From Pontivivens marinum (GTDB taxonomy: Bacteria; Pseudomonadota; Alphaproteobacteria; Rhodobacterales; Rhodobacteraceae): a stretch of 64,000 nt of DNA. The stretch spans positions 124,001 through 188,000 of the forward strand of contig NZ_OCTN01000002.1 of the NCBI RefSeq assembly GCF_900231835.1. Reading direction: 5' to 3'. The notes beneath the pieces are model-generated. The model did no database searches, was not told where the DNA came from, and worked only from the letters and a program-made list of their open reading frames with translations. The translations under genes and the position numbers were made by a program. Positions within the stretch are counted from its first letter, which is position 1; each line of letters begins with the position of its first letter. This document shows positions 8,213 to 18,001 of the stretch, piece by piece.

Positions 8213-8992
8213 TCAGATCGTTGCGTTCACGCCGCCACCATCATGCAGAATGTTCTGCCCGACAATAAAGCCCGCATGGACCGAACACAGGAACGCACAG
8301 GCCGCGCCGAATTCCTCGGACGTGCCATAGCGACGTGCCGGGATTGCGGCCTGACGGCGGGCTTTGGCCTCATCCATGGTGATGCCTTCAGTCTTGACCA
8401 CTCCACCATCCAGCGCCAGGGCGCGGTCGGTTGCGTGGATGCCGGGCAGCAGGTTGTTGATGGTCACGCCGTGCTGTGCGACCTGCCGTGCGGTTCCGGC
8501 AACATATCCGGTCAGACCGGCGCGGGCGGAGTTGGACAGGCCCAGCACCGGAATTGGTGCCTTAACCGATTGCGAAGTAATGTTGACGATACGTCCCCAG
8601 CCACGGTCGATCATGTGGGGCAGGGTGTTTTTCATCAGCATGATCGGCGTCAGCATGTTTGCATGCAGGGCCTTTTCGAAATCCTCGATCTCCCAATCGG
8701 ACCACAGGCCCGGAGGGGGGCCGCCAGCATTGTTCACGAGGATATCGGGGTTGGGCAGTGCGGCGAGCACTTCGGCGCGGCCTTCCTCGGTTGTGATGTC
8801 GCATGCAACGGTTTGCACGTTGACGCCATGGGCGGCGCGGATCGCCTCGGCTGTTTCCTCCAGCGTGGAGGCAGTGCGTGCGTTCAGAACCAGATCAACG
8901 CCTGCTGCGGCCAGTGCCTCGGCGCAGCCACGGCCTAGGCCCTTGGACCCTGCGCAGATGATGGCTTTTTTGCCCTTAAGTCCCAGATCCAT
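8213..8992 (-). CDS. SDR-family protein with altered catalytic site
   Basis: A 259-residue short-chain dehydrogenase/reductase fold protein, annotated in relatives as 3-oxoacyl-ACP reductase-like. The nucleotide motif is CAGSKGLGRG instead of TGxxxGxG, and NNAGG is present. The usual catalytic YxxxK is missing: the aligned segment reads SNSAR in GLSNSARAGLTGY, so Tyr is replaced by Ser and Lys by Arg. This matches an atypical SDR subgroup known to lack the catalytic tetrad; real activity is unknown. The start has a strong AGGAGG site. It follows glmM by 23 bases on the same strand. Confidence 0.82.
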   Translation of the reverse strand: MDLGLKGKKAIICAGSKGLGRGCAEALAAAGVDLVLNARTASTLEETAEAIRAAHGVNVQTVACDITTEEGRAEVLAALPNPDILVNNAGGPPPGLWSDWEIEDFEKALHANMLTPIMLMKNTLPHMIDRGWGRIVNITSQSVKAPIPVLGLSNSARAGLTGYVAGTARQVAQHGVTINNLLPGIHATDRALALDGGVVKTEGITMDEAKARRQAAIPARRYGTSEEFGAACAFLCSVHAGFIVGQNILHDGGGVNATI

Positions 8993-9015
8993 AATCTATC
9001 CTCCTGATATTATTT

Positions 9016-10344
9016 CTAACTTGTGGATTTTACTGCGGTGGCGATATCCGTCACGACGCGGTGTAGCAGCTTTGCATCCTCGTGCTCACCCATCACGCGG
9101 ATCAGCGGTTCGGTGCCTGAGGCGCGAATGACCAAGCGGCCACGGTCGCCGAAGGTCTTCTCTCCCTCGGCAATGATGTCCTTGACCCGATCGGTGTTCA
9201 GCGGGTCTGTGCCCGCAACGAAGCGGACATTTTCCAGCAACTGGGGAACCGGCTCGAACACGCGCAACAGCTTGCTGGCGGGCTGCTTGCTCTCGATCAA
9301 CGCGGCGAGGATTTGCAGGCCAGATAGCAGGCCATCGCCGGTGGTGACGTGATCCAGCAGAACGATATGGCCCGATTGTTCACCGCCAACGCTGCGGTTC
9401 GAGGCACGCATTTCCTCAACCACATAACGATCGCCAACCTTGGTACGGGTCAGACCGATGCCGTGCTCGGCCAAGTGGCGCTCCAGCCCCAGATTGGACA
9501 TGACCGTGCTAACCAGCGCATCGCCGCGTTTCAGACGCTGCTTTGCGATCAGGCCCATAATCTGATCGCCATCTGCTATATTGCCGTTTTCATCCAGAAC
9601 GATAATCCGGTCGGCATCACCATCCAGACACAGGCCGATATCGGCGCGATATTCCACAACCGCCTTGGCCGCTGCGCGGGTATCGGTCGAGCCGCAGCCG
9701 AGGTTGATGTTGAACCCGTCAGGATTGACGCCGATTGGAATAACCTCCGCACCCAGTTCCCACAGGACCTGTGGTGCCACGCGATAGGCGGCACCATTTG
9801 CGCAATCCAGCACCACGCGCAGGCCGTTCAGGCGCAGGTCGCGGGGGATCGTGGTTTTAACGAATTCAGCATAGCGCCCGATACCATCAACCACGCGGGT
9901 GGAGCGCCCGATTTCGCGGGGCGGAACCAGCGGCGGCAGGTTCTCGACTAGCGCTTCGATCTTTTGCTCTGCCTCATCCGAGAGTTTGAAGCCATCGGGG
10001 CCAAAGAACTTGATCCCGTTATCCTCATAGGCGTTATGGCTGGCGGAAATCATCACGCCCAGATCGGCGCGCATGGATCGTGTCAGCATGCCAACCGCGG
10101 GCGTGGGCAGTGGCCCCAACATCAGCGTAGACATACCAACAGCCGCAAAACCGGCGGTCATCGCGGTTTCAAGCATATAGCCCGAGCGGCGCGTATCCTT
10201 GCTAATCACCACCTGATGCGCGTGATCGCCGGACCGGAAATAGGTGCCAGCAGCCATGCCAAGGCGCATCGCCACTTCTGCTGTCATATTGCCCTGATTT
10301 GCGCGTCCGCGCACGCCATCGGTGCCAAAGAGTTTTCTGCTCAT
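9016..10344 (-). CDS. glmM: Phosphoglucosamine mutase GlmM
   Basis: Converts glucosamine-6-phosphate to glucosamine-1-phosphate on the way to UDP-GlcNAc for peptidoglycan and lipopolysaccharide. The 442 residues are the family's normal length. Visible are the N-terminal FGTDGVRG, the phosphoserine loop [17 protein letters not shown], the metal-binding DGDADR and the C-terminal phosphate-binding [12 protein letters not shown]. The start overlaps the folP stop by four bases (ATGA on the minus strand), so the two are translationally coupled, the arrangement common in bacteria. Confidence 0.97.
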   Translation of the reverse strand: MSRKLFGTDGVRGRANQGNMTAEVAMRLGMAAGTYFRSGDHAHQVVISKDTRRSGYMLETAMTAGFAAVGMSTLMLGPLPTPAVGMLTRSMRADLGVMISASHNAYEDNGIKFFGPDGFKLSDEAEQKIEALVENLPPLVPPREIGRSTRVVDGIGRYAEFVKTTIPRDLRLNGLRVVLDCANGAAYRVAPQVLWELGAEVIPIGVNPDGFNINLGCGSTDTRAAAKAVVEYRADIGLCLDGDADRIIVLDENGNIADGDQIMGLIAKQRLKRGDALVSTVMSNLGLERHLAEHGIGLTRTKVGDRYVVEEMRASNRSVGGEQSGHIVLLDHVTTGDGLLSGLQILAALIESKQPASKLLRVFEPVPQLLENVRFVAGTDPLNTDRVKDIIAEGEKTFGDRGRLVIRASGTEPLIRVMGEHEDAKLLHRVVTDIATAVKSTS

Positions 10345-11375
10345 TGCGGATCACTTTCCATGTCTTGCTGTGTGAGTGTAGCAGGATTCATCGCCCGCCA
10401 CATGCGCAGGGATTGTACCGCGCCTGCCGTGTCGTGCACACGCAGGATTTGCGCGCCCTGACTAGCGGCGTGCAGCATTACCGCATGGCTGCCCGGATCA
10501 CGTAATGCCGCGTCGGGCTGTCCGGCAATGGTGCCGATGAACCGTTTACGCGATGCACCGAACAGGATCGCGCAGCCCAAGCCGTGGAACAGGCTCAGCC
10601 CCTTGATCAGCGCGAGGTTATGCTCAAGCGTTTTGCCAAAGCCGATACCGGGATCGACCACTATGTTGCGGCGGCGCAGGCCCAGTGCCTCTAGCTGTGC
10701 GATGCGTGCATGCAGCCAGTCATATACGTCCAGAAGCACGTCATCATATTGCGGGTTTTGTTGCATACTGCGCGGATCGCCCTGCGCATGCATCAGGCAG
10801 ACCGGCACGTTCAGGTCGCGTGCGGCCTCCGCGCTGTTGGGGTCATAGGTCAGGGCGGAGACATCGTTGAACATCTCCGCACCAGCCGCCATGGCGCCAC
10901 GGGCGATGCCTGCCTTGCGCGTGTCGATGGAGATAGGCAGCGCGATGCCATTGGCGCGGATCGCCTGCACCGTGGGGATGACGCGGGCGTGCTCCTTGGC
11001 CTCGTCCACCGGAATCGCGCCGGGGCGGGTGCTCTCGCCGCCAATGTCGATTATATCCGTGCCATTGTCGCGCATCTGTTGGGCATTGATCAGCGCCGCT
11101 GTGCCGGCATTTTGGCCGCCATCGGAAAAGCTATCCGGCGTGACGTTCAAGATGCCCATAATCCGTGGCTGGTCCAGCGTTAGTGTCCCGATCGGCGCAC
11201 GAGGTTGCGTTAGCCGCAGTGCCAGATTCAGCGGCAGCGATCGCGCCGAGGCGAAGTGGGAGCCGGACCCGCGTGACAAATATTCGATGTCGCGAAACCA
11301 CAGCGACCCACCGGCCAGCGGCATGGCATCAGCAGGGCGAGGGCCAGATTGGACCAAGGGTCGAGCGTAGATCAT
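10341..11375 (-). CDS. folP: Dihydropteroate synthase FolP
   Basis: Joins hydroxymethyl-dihydropterin pyrophosphate to p-aminobenzoate; the target of sulfonamides. Motifs seen are [16 protein letters not shown], the [10 protein letters not shown] loop, [16 protein letters not shown] and [13 protein letters not shown]. The start at 11375 overlaps the gph stop in ATGA, giving 344 residues with about 80 residues ahead of the core fold; a start further upstream at 11423 would lie deep in gph and was rejected. It sits in a tightly coupled run peroxiredoxin-like, gph, folP, glmM. Confidence 0.95.
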   Translation of the reverse strand: MIYARPLVQSGPRPADAMPLAGGSLWFRDIEYLSRGSGSHFASARSLPLNLALRLTQPRAPIGTLTLDQPRIMGILNVTPDSFSDGGQNAGTAALINAQQMRDNGTDIIDIGGESTRPGAIPVDEAKEHARVIPTVQAIRANGIALPISIDTRKAGIARGAMAAGAEMFNDVSALTYDPNSAEAARDLNVPVCLMHAQGDPRSMQQNPQYDDVLLDVYDWLHARIAQLEALGLRRRNIVVDPGIGFGKTLEHNLALIKGLSLFHGLGCAILFGASRKRFIGTIAGQPDAALRDPGSHAVMLHAASQGAQILRVHDTAGAVQSLRMWRAMNPATLTQQDMESDPQ

Positions 11376-12031
11376 GCAGAAAGTCCTGTGACCGTGGCCA
11401 GAACAGCGGGGAAGTGTGCCCAATCGCTGAATAGGCCGTCGGTATAGAAATCGGGCTGCGTGCCCTGTGGTGTGAACAGGATGAATTTCGCGCCCGCATT
11501 TGCCGCCGTTTGGGCATCTACGTCGCGATCACCAACCATGACGATTTGCCCGTCGCCTGATAGCTGCGTCGCCGCGTGGTGCAGCATTGCCGGATCAGGC
11601 TTTAGCACATCCAGGGTGCCGCCACCGGTCAATCCGGTGATGGGCGGCATCAGGTTGAGGGATTTGAGTACGGTGCGGGCTTGGTCCTCAGGCTTTTGCG
11701 TACAGACAGCCATCTGATGGCCCACATCGGAAAGCTGGTGCAGCGTGTCCGAGACGTTAGGGAAAATCACGGTGCCTGACACCGGGTCCGCGCCGTAGAT
11801 TTCCATCATGCGGGCCAGATAGGGTTCGACGCCCTGATCCGGAATGCCGCCTGTCGCCAGCAAAGCCCGCCTGATCTGTTGCAACATGCCATGCCCGACA
11901 AATGCTTTATAGGCCTGCGGGGTCACAGGGGCGCGACCCAGTTCGGCCAGCATGACATTCGCCGCAGCGGCCAGTGAGGGCACGCTGTCGATCAGGGTTT
12001 CATCCAGATCAAAAATCAGACGCAAGCTCAC
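11372..12031 (-). CDS. gph: Phosphoglycolate phosphatase-like HAD hydrolase
   Basis: HAD-superfamily phosphatase of 219 residues. Motif I is FDLDETLIDS at the N-terminus, the cap helices follow, motif III Lys is in VLKPDPAMLHH, and motif IV is VGDRDVDAQTAANAG. This is the Gph type that removes phosphate from 2-phosphoglycolate; other small phosphate esters are possible. The GTG start at 12031 overlaps the upstream stop as GTGA, and its own stop overlaps the folP start as ATGA. These couplings set the start, rather than the ATG at 12055. Confidence 0.85.
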   Translation of the reverse strand: MSLRLIFDLDETLIDSVPSLAAAANVMLAELGRAPVTPQAYKAFVGHGMLQQIRRALLATGGIPDQGVEPYLARMMEIYGADPVSGTVIFPNVSDTLHQLSDVGHQMAVCTQKPEDQARTVLKSLNLMPPITGLTGGGTLDVLKPDPAMLHHAATQLSGDGQIVMVGDRDVDAQTAANAGAKFILFTPQGTQPDFYTDGLFSDWAHFPAVLATVTGLSA

Positions 12032-12585
12032 GCAGTGCGCCACTTGATCGAACATCCGATGGAGGGGTTTTGCACATCTGGCCCTTGGCCGGTCAGGGCA
12101 ACGGTGTTCATCGCGTTTAGCAGCTCCGGCACGGTATCCGCATCGGCGGGATTGCGGCCCGCGCTGTCCAAACGGCCATGATATCGCAGCTTTAGCATTG
12201 CATCGAATCCGTAAAGGTCCGGCGTGCAGGCGGCACCATAGGCGCGTGCGACGCTTTGATCCTCGTCATGCAGGTACGGAAAAGTGAAACCGTATTTTTC
12301 CGCGAACAGGCCCATATTCTCGAAACTGTCCTGCGGATAGGTCTGTGCGTCGTTCGAGCAAATCGCCGCAACACCGTAGCCCAGCTTTTCCAACTGCGCA
12401 CCCGTTTGCGCCAGACGGTCCGCGATGCCGATCACATAGGGGCAGTGATTGCATATGAAAAACAGTGCCATACCGCGCACGCCGCGCAAATCACCCAAGG
12501 ACCAGATGCGGCCCTGTGTGTCGGGCAATGCGAAATCTGGTGCTGCCCAGCCTTGCTCGTGATCGTTTCCGCTTGTGATGGCCAT
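12028..12585 (-). CDS. Peroxiredoxin-like thioredoxin-fold protein
   Basis: Thioredoxin-fold protein of 185 residues in the AhpC/TSA group. The motif [10 protein letters not shown] carries a CxxC pair and fits the group often labelled PRX-like 1 with conserved CNHCPxV; a second Cys region is AACTPDLY. No signal peptide, so it is cytoplasmic. The substrate is not known. The ATG at 12585 has GGGAG eight bases ahead, while the ATG at 12600 lacks a good site. First gene of the minus-strand folP-glmM run, divergent from tatA across about 195 bases. Confidence 0.82.
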   Translation of the reverse strand: MAITSGNDHEQGWAAPDFALPDTQGRIWSLGDLRGVRGMALFFICNHCPYVIGIADRLAQTGAQLEKLGYGVAAICSNDAQTYPQDSFENMGLFAEKYGFTFPYLHDEDQSVARAYGAACTPDLYGFDAMLKLRYHGRLDSAGRNPADADTVPELLNAMNTVALTGQGPDVQNPSIGCSIKWRTA

Positions 12586-12780
12586 GCCGTTTGCTCCCAT
12601 GTCGCTTCAGGGCCATATAGAAGCCATCGGGCTTCAGGGCAATTGGCGTGCGACACGCTACCCAATAGCCGCAAGCGAAAATGGGGGTTTGAACGCCCCA
12701 TAGAAACCTCTTACATATTGATGGAACAATGTGACGGGGGGTGGCCCGCGTCGGATACATTCTTTTCAGGAGGGCAGGAT

Positions 12781-13014
12781 ATGCTCAACAATATCGGTCC
12801 TATGGGCCTCATTCTGATCGCTGTCGTAGTGCTGGTTCTGTTCGGTCGCGGCAAGATTTCGCAGCTGATGGGCGATGTCGGTAAGGGCATCACGTCCTTT
12901 AAAAAGGGCATGGCGGACGGTCAGGCCGAAGAATCCAAGATTGAAAGCGCCGTAGACGTAACGCCTGAGTCCGCACCTCAGTCCGAGACGACTACAAATC
13001 AGGACCGCGCCTGA
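12781..13014 (+). CDS. tatA: Twin-arginine translocase subunit TatA
   Basis: Small subunit of the Tat export pore, 77 residues. It starts with a short membrane helix ([19 protein letters not shown]), followed by the amphipathic helix with the FGRGK hinge and FKKGM, then an acidic polar tail. The frame is open far upstream, but the ATG at 12781 has AGGAGGGC just ahead and gives a normal TatA. It is followed by tatB after 26 bases and tatC, the usual order. Confidence 0.95.
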   Translation: MLNNIGPMGLILIAVVVLVLFGRGKISQLMGDVGKGITSFKKGMADGQAEESKIESAVDVTPESAPQSETTTNQDRA

Positions 13015-13040
13015 TACGGCCGTAACAGTGAGCCGCCAGC

Positions 13041-13505
13041 ATGTTTGATATCGGTATTTACGAGATGATGCTGGTGGGCGTTGTTGCGCTCATCGTCGTC
13101 GGTCCGGATGATCTGCCTAAAATGTTCCGCACAGTTGGCCAATATGTTGGCAAGGCGCGCGGAATGGCGCGGCAGTTCCAATCCGCGATGAACGACGCCG
13201 CACGCCAGACGGAATTGCAGGACGTGAAAAAGGCGATGGACGGGGTTAAGGCCGCGACCAATCCGCTGAACACAGCCACCAAATCCGCGCGTGATTATGC
13301 AAAAACGATCATGACGGATATTGATCCGGCCGCACCACAAACGCCCGATCCAACCGCGGCGCGCCGTGATGCGGCGGCTGCGGCCAATGCTGCCTCGGCT
13401 GCGGGTTTCCCGCATTTCGAGGATGCGGACGACAATTCCATGATGCCGCCCAAGCCCGCAGCAGAGGCACCCACGCCGGATACTGCCGCCGAAAAAGAGA
13501 CCTAA
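13041..13505 (+). CDS. tatB: Twin-arginine translocase subunit TatB
   Basis: Substrate-receptor subunit of the Tat system, 154 residues. The N-terminal membrane helix (EMMLVGVVALIVVGPDDLP) contains the Glu and the GPDDLPK turn typical of TatB. A long amphipathic helix and an Ala/Pro-rich charged tail follow. It ends three bases before the tatC start, so the three tat genes form one operon. Its partner TatC is the next gene; folded twin-arginine precursors are handed on from the TatBC complex. Confidence 0.95.
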   Translation: MFDIGIYEMMLVGVVALIVVGPDDLPKMFRTVGQYVGKARGMARQFQSAMNDAARQTELQDVKKAMDGVKAATNPLNTATKSARDYAKTIMTDIDPAAPQTPDPTAARRDAAAAANAASAAGFPHFEDADDNSMMPPKPAAEAPTPDTAAEKET

Positions 13506-13508
13506 TAC

Positions 13509-14351
13509 ATGGCCGAGACTGAGACCGAAGACACGGCCATGCCGTTGATCCAGCATTTGGCCGAGCTGCGCACGCGCATCATCCGCTCAGTCGCTGCATT
13601 GCTGGTTGCGGTAATTATCTGCTTCACGATTGCGGAACCGACGCTCGATTTCATCATGCGCCCAATTGCGGATGTTTTGAATGCACGGGGTGAGGATGCG
13701 CGTCTGATCTTTACCGCACCGCAGGAAAAGCTGTTCGTGCTATTTCGCATTTCGATCCTGCTGGGTCTGGCGTTGAGCTTTCCGATTATCGCCTATCAGA
13801 TGTGGCGTTTCGTGGCGCCGGGTCTGTACCAGAACGAGAAGGGCGCGTTTCTACCCTTTGTCATAGCGTCGCCCGCGATGTTCATTCTGGGCGCGGCCTT
13901 TGCGCATTTTGTGGTGACGCCGCTGGCCATGGATTTCTTTATCGGGTTTTCGGACGTTGTGCCGACCATCGCCAATCTGCTGTCCGGTCAGGATGTTGCA
14001 CCGGCGACTGCGCCTGATGACGAGTTGACGACGGTGTTTCTAGGCTCGGTTAAGGAAACGCTGGATCTGTCGCTGAAATTCATCTTTGCTTTCGGGATTT
14101 GTTTCCAACTGCCGATCCTGCTGACCCTGATGGGTAAGGCGGGGCTGGTCAGCTCTGATGGTCTGAAGGCCGTTCGTAAATATGCCGTGGTCGGGATTCT
14201 GGTTGTCGCTGCGCTGGTTACGCCACCTGATGTTATCACGCAGGTGATCCTGTTTAGCGTGGTTTACGCGCTGTACGAGATTTCGATCTGGCTGGTCATG
14301 ATGGTTGAGCGTAAGCGCGCTGATGCCGAGGAAGAGGAAGACACGGTTTGA
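13509..14351 (+). CDS. tatC: Twin-arginine translocase subunit TatC
   Basis: Polytopic core of the Tat receptor, 280 residues with six predicted membrane segments. Family marks are the N-terminal MPLIQHLAELRTRIIRS, the FTAPQEKLFV loop, and YQMWRFVAPGLYQNEK in the first cytoplasmic loop region. The C-terminal end is a charged tail (ERKRADAEEEED). The TatC stop overlaps the TTG start of the next ATPase gene by four bases. Confidence 0.96.
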   Translation: MAETETEDTAMPLIQHLAELRTRIIRSVAALLVAVIICFTIAEPTLDFIMRPIADVLNARGEDARLIFTAPQEKLFVLFRISILLGLALSFPIIAYQMWRFVAPGLYQNEKGAFLPFVIASPAMFILGAAFAHFVVTPLAMDFFIGFSDVVPTIANLLSGQDVAPATAPDDELTTVFLGSVKETLDLSLKFIFAFGICFQLPILLTLMGKAGLVSSDGLKAVRKYAVVGILVVAALVTPPDVITQVILFSVVYALYEISIWLVMMVERKRADAEEEEDTV

Positions 14352-15178
14352 CCCAGGACCCGATGGAGCGGATTGCGCAGGCGCTGGAGCGGATCAGCCC
14401 GCCGCCCGCCGATGCCCCTGATTGGACCGCCGACGCCTATATCTGGCAAACCGCGCCGGATCGGTTGGAGGCAGTTCCGCAGGTTAGCCGTGTGCCACTG
14501 CAATTGCTGGTCGGGATTGGGCGTGCGCGCGATATTCTGGTCACCAACACGCAGCAATTTGCCAAGGGGCTGCCCGCCAATAACGTCCTGCTATGGGGCG
14601 CACGTGGAATGGGCAAGTCCAGCTTGGTCAAGGCCGCCCATGCGGAGGCCGGACAGGGCACTGTGTTGATCGAGATTCTGCGTGAGGATTTGCCCAGCAT
14701 TGGCCGGTTGCTACGGCTACTACGCGGGACGCAGCGCCGCTTTCTGCTGTTCTGCGATGATCTGTCGTTCAACAATGATGACGCGCATTACAAATCGCTA
14801 AAGGCGGTACTGGATGGCGGGATCGAGGGGCGGCCAGAGAACGTGATTTTCTATGCCACCTCGAACCGCAGGCACCTGATGCCCCGCGATATGATCGAGA
14901 ACGAGCGTGGATCGGCCATCAATCCGGCCGAGGCGGTTGAGGAAAAGGTCAGCTTGTCAGATCGGTTCGGGTTGTGGCTCGGCTTCCACGCATGCTCGCA
15001 GGACGAGTTTCTTGAGATGATCCGCGGCTATTGCGACCAATACGGTCTGGCAATTGACGACGCCACTTTGCGGGCTGAGGCGATTGAGTGGCAGCAGACA
15101 CGCGGGTCGCGATCTGGCCGCGTTGCATGGCAATACGTGACGGATCTGGCCGGTCGGCAGGGTATTGCGCTGAGCTAA
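14348..15178 (+). CDS. AAA+ ATPase of the DUF815 family
   Basis: ATP-binding protein of 276 residues belonging to DUF815. Walker A is LLWGARGMGKSS near residue 85, Walker B is RFLLFCDDLSF, and a sensor-like FYATSNRRHLMP follows. Cellular role is not established for the family. The start is TTG, overlapping the tatC stop as TTGA; the first internal ATG, at 14363, is a weaker alternative. It is translationally coupled to tatC and ends ahead of a strong hairpin. Confidence 0.85.
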   Translation: MTQDPMERIAQALERISPPPADAPDWTADAYIWQTAPDRLEAVPQVSRVPLQLLVGIGRARDILVTNTQQFAKGLPANNVLLWGARGMGKSSLVKAAHAEAGQGTVLIEILREDLPSIGRLLRLLRGTQRRFLLFCDDLSFNNDDAHYKSLKAVLDGGIEGRPENVIFYATSNRRHLMPRDMIENERGSAINPAEAVEEKVSLSDRFGLWLGFHACSQDEFLEMIRGYCDQYGLAIDDATLRAEAIEWQQTRGSRSGRVAWQYVTDLAGRQGIALS

Positions 15179-15183
15179 TAAAG

Positions 15184-15218
15184 GAACCTTAGGGGCGGGA
15201 CTCTCGCCCCTAAGGTTC
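15184..15218. terminator. Strong bidirectional hairpin terminator
   Basis: Perfect 14-base arms GAACCTTAGGGGCG and CGCCCCTAAGGTTC around a 7-base loop. It lies between the convergent DUF815 and NlpD-like genes, so it can end transcripts from both sides. Confidence 0.85.
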
Positions 15219-15223
15219 TGATA

Positions 15224-16435
15224 TCACAGATATTCGGCTGGGTTCGTGTGCTGCATTCCGCGGCGCACCTGGAACTGTACCGATGGCTCGCTACGCTCAG
15301 CCACGACGCCCAATTGCTGGCCCTGTGTGATGCTGTCACCGCGCGCAACGTTCACGCCGGTAATGCGGCCATACACGGTCACAAGGTTGTTTTCGTGGCG
15401 CACCATTACGATGGTATCCAGATCGCCGACAGAGCGGGAAACAAGGACAACCTCACCATCCGCAGCGGCATGAACCGGCGCACCAGCGGCTGCGCCAAAA
15501 TCGATCCCCTCATTCCGGTCCGCGCCATTTGGAGCGTATGGGCGCAAAACGGGGCCATCGACCGGTGGGATGAAGATACCGCTGCCCGACCGGAACTGGC
15601 CCAGATTGGGGCTGGCCGGGGTCTCAACAACAAGGCTGGTATCTGTCGGCAGCGGCTGCGCCGAGGATGGTGGCGGCGTCAACGCAGCCGCCGCGCCGGG
15701 CAGAACTGCCTGTGCGTCAGGGGTGACAACGGTGACAGGCGCCTGTGGCAATGTCGGAATAGACGTTTGTGTGGTGGTTACGCTGCCAAACGGAATTTCG
15801 ATGCGCTGGCCGGTGTTTAGCGCAAAGTCTGCGCCTAGGCTGTTCCAGTCAGCCAGCGATGTTACCGGCACATCGTATAGGCGTGCGATGGAGAACAACG
15901 TCTCACCCGGTGCTACGGTGTGGACCAGTGGCGCGGTTGTGGTTGTTTGTGTGGCTGCTGCTGCGCCAATCGCGCCGGTTTCGATCGTCGGCAAGGCTGC
16001 GCGGTCGATGGCAGCGGCTGCGATATCCGGGCTCCATCCTGCGGGCGTGGTTTGCGAGCCGACAGCGTAGCGATCTGCGCGGGGGGGAAGAACCAGCTCC
16101 TGTCCGGCGGTGGTTGTTTGCGTGACGGGCAGACCATTGTAATTGGCCAGATCGGAGGAGGAGACGCCGACACGGGCCGCCATGGCGATCAGGCTGTCAT
16201 TTTCGCCAGCGACGATCACCTGATAGCTGCCGCGATCAATCACACCACGGGAATCTGCCGTTTGGATTGGCGCTGTTGCTGTTACCGGACTGGGCGCAGC
16301 TGCAACAATGGCGGGTTGGTCAGGTGTGGACCCGCGAAACACGATAGGTGCGGGGGAGTCGATCTGCGTTGCGCAGGCACTCAGCATGATGGACCCGCCA
16401 AAGGCGATGGACAGTGGGATCAGCCGGGATGACAT
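15224..16435 (-). CDS. NlpD-like lipoprotein with LysM and degenerate M23 domains
   Basis: Envelope lipoprotein of 403 residues. The signal ends in the lipobox LSAC. Two LysM repeats follow (about residues 70-115, YQVIVAGENDSLIAMAARVG, and about 170-215, HTVAPGETLFSIARLYD), then a Pro/Thr-rich linker and an M23-type domain at about 300-403. The M23 metal residues are not kept: NEGIDFG replaces HxGxD and VQFQV replaces the final HxH. As in NlpD/EnvC, it is probably an activator of amidases in cell separation rather than an enzyme. It follows pcm and surE on the minus strand, a classic association. Confidence 0.88.
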   Translation of the reverse strand: MSSRLIPLSIAFGGSIMLSACATQIDSPAPIVFRGSTPDQPAIVAAAPSPVTATAPIQTADSRGVIDRGSYQVIVAGENDSLIAMAARVGVSSSDLANYNGLPVTQTTTAGQELVLPPRADRYAVGSQTTPAGWSPDIAAAAIDRAALPTIETGAIGAAAATQTTTTAPLVHTVAPGETLFSIARLYDVPVTSLADWNSLGADFALNTGQRIEIPFGSVTTTQTSIPTLPQAPVTVVTPDAQAVLPGAAAALTPPPSSAQPLPTDTSLVVETPASPNLGQFRSGSGIFIPPVDGPVLRPYAPNGADRNEGIDFGAAAGAPVHAAADGEVVLVSRSVGDLDTIVMVRHENNLVTVYGRITGVNVARGDSITQGQQLGVVAERSEPSVQFQVRRGMQHTNPAEYL

Positions 16436-16486
16436 GGCAGTACTCTCTTTTGCTCGGATATTGCCTCAGACGTCTGAATTATGGGT

Positions 16487-17158
16487 CTATCCGTCCGCGA
16501 TATCTTCGGCCACGCCTTCCAGCAATGGCACAAAGCGCACGTCGCCCAGTTCACTATACTCCAGACCGTCAGCAGTTTTAATGACTTTTATCAGATGTTG
16601 CACGGTGTCGCTTTGTCCAACGGGCAATACCATGATGCCGCCGACACGCAACTGTTCCAATAGGATAGATGGGGGGTCCTCGGCCGCGGCGGTCACGATG
16701 ATGCGGTCGAATGGCGCCTGTTCGGGCAGACCCGATGTACCGTCGCCGGTCACAACGGTCACGTTATCCGCACCCATTTCCTGCAATGCTGCGCGGGCCT
16801 GTCGCGCGAGGGGGCGGTGGCGCTCAATGGTGTAAACGCGCCGCGCAAGGTGGCTGAGCACACCTGCCTGATAGCCCGATCCGGCTCCGATTTCGAGGAC
16901 CTTGCACCGGCGATCCACCTGTAATGCCTGCGTCATCAGGCCAACAACCGAAGGTTGGCTGATTGTTTGACCGCAGGAAATCGGCAGGGGGATGTTTTCG
17001 TAGGCGCGTGCGCGAAAAATCCCGTCGAGGAACAATTTGCGGGGCGTCGCCTCCATCGCGTCGAGGACCTCGCGGTCGCGCACGCCCTCCTGCTGTAGCG
17101 CGAAGATCAGCGCCCAGCGGGCCTCGTCCTGAACAGTAGGGGGCGTAGGCTCGCTCAC
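16487..17158 (-). CDS. pcm: Protein-L-isoaspartate O-methyltransferase
   Basis: Repairs damaged isoaspartyl residues by SAM-dependent methylation. The 223 residues contain [17 protein letters not shown], the SAM-binding [26 protein letters not shown] and the C-terminal GGIMVLPVG. The start is GTG, overlapping the surE stop as GTGA, so it is coupled to surE. The order surE, pcm, nlpD is conserved in many proteobacteria. Confidence 0.95.
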   Translation of the reverse strand: MSEPTPPTVQDEARWALIFALQQEGVRDREVLDAMEATPRKLFLDGIFRARAYENIPLPISCGQTISQPSVVGLMTQALQVDRRCKVLEIGAGSGYQAGVLSHLARRVYTIERHRPLARQARAALQEMGADNVTVVTGDGTSGLPEQAPFDRIIVTAAAEDPPSILLEQLRVGGIMVLPVGQSDTVQHLIKVIKTADGLEYSELGDVRFVPLLEGVAEDIADG

Positions 17159-17943
17159 GACAGAATGTCCTGCAACCCCGTGACCAGATCGCGCGCGGTC
17201 AGATCGGCACGCAGTGGGGTCACGGTAATGTTACCTTCAGATGCCTCAAGCGCATCGGTTCCGGGGGCACAGGTGTGGTTGCCCATCCCGTGCTGAATCC
17301 ACAGATACCGACGCCCGTTTGGCGCATCCTGCGGGGAAATTCCGAATGGTGAACCGCCACGCTCACCCTGAGCGGTGGCCTTGACTGCCTTTACCTGATC
17401 GGCGGGAACGGCCGGGAAGTTGATGTTGTAGAACACGCCGTAGCGGCCTGCTTCCTCCCACTTCGCGTTATCCAGCAACTGCTGAACGATACGTGCGCCA
17501 TGCTGGACGGCTGCCTCGAACGGGTCAGAGATGTCGCGGTTATCGGGACCGTAATATTGGGACATGGCGATGGCGCGGAACTTGTGCAAAGCCGCCTCCA
17601 TCGCGCCGCCGATTGTGCCGGAATACAGCGTATCCTCGGCGACGTTATGGCCGCGATTCACGCCGGACAGCACCAGATCGGGGGGACAATCCTTCATCAC
17701 GTCGAAAATGCCCGCCATCACGCAATCCGCGGGCGATCCGGCCACGGCATAGCGGCGCGGGCCGTGCTGTTCGACCCGCATCGGGGTTACGTAGCTGATG
17801 CAGTGGCCAACGCCGGATTGTTCCGTTGCGGGTGCAATGGTCCAAACCTCACCGTCGGGACCGGCAATTTGGGCTGCGATAGCCTCCGCGACCTTCAGGC
17901 CGGGGGCCATGATGCCGTCGTCATTGGTAATCAGGATGCGCAT
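17155..17943 (-). CDS. surE: 5'/3'-nucleotidase SurE
   Basis: Metal-dependent nucleoside monophosphate phosphatase. The N-terminus [15 protein letters not shown] holds the metal-binding Asp pair, and later come GTPADC-type [31 protein letters not shown] and the helical GTDxxA region ([19 protein letters not shown]). The ATG at 17943 with GGAGAACCAC ahead gives 262 residues, the family length; longer frames upstream were rejected. Coupled to pcm. Confidence 0.95.
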   Translation of the reverse strand: MRILITNDDGIMAPGLKVAEAIAAQIAGPDGEVWTIAPATEQSGVGHCISYVTPMRVEQHGPRRYAVAGSPADCVMAGIFDVMKDCPPDLVLSGVNRGHNVAEDTLYSGTIGGAMEAALHKFRAIAMSQYYGPDNRDISDPFEAAVQHGARIVQQLLDNAKWEEAGRYGVFYNINFPAVPADQVKAVKATAQGERGGSPFGISPQDAPNGRRYLWIQHGMGNHTCAPGTDALEASEGNITVTPLRADLTARDLVTGLQDILS

Positions 17944-18001
17944 GTGGTTCTCCGCCTTTGCGCAACTGTGTATGCATGGTGAGGTGTTGGGTCCAGTCAG
18001 A

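Noticed and set aside
12711-12760. Further ECF-type promoter before tatA (GAAACC near 12712)
   Set aside because: No GTT at the required distance after the GAAACC.
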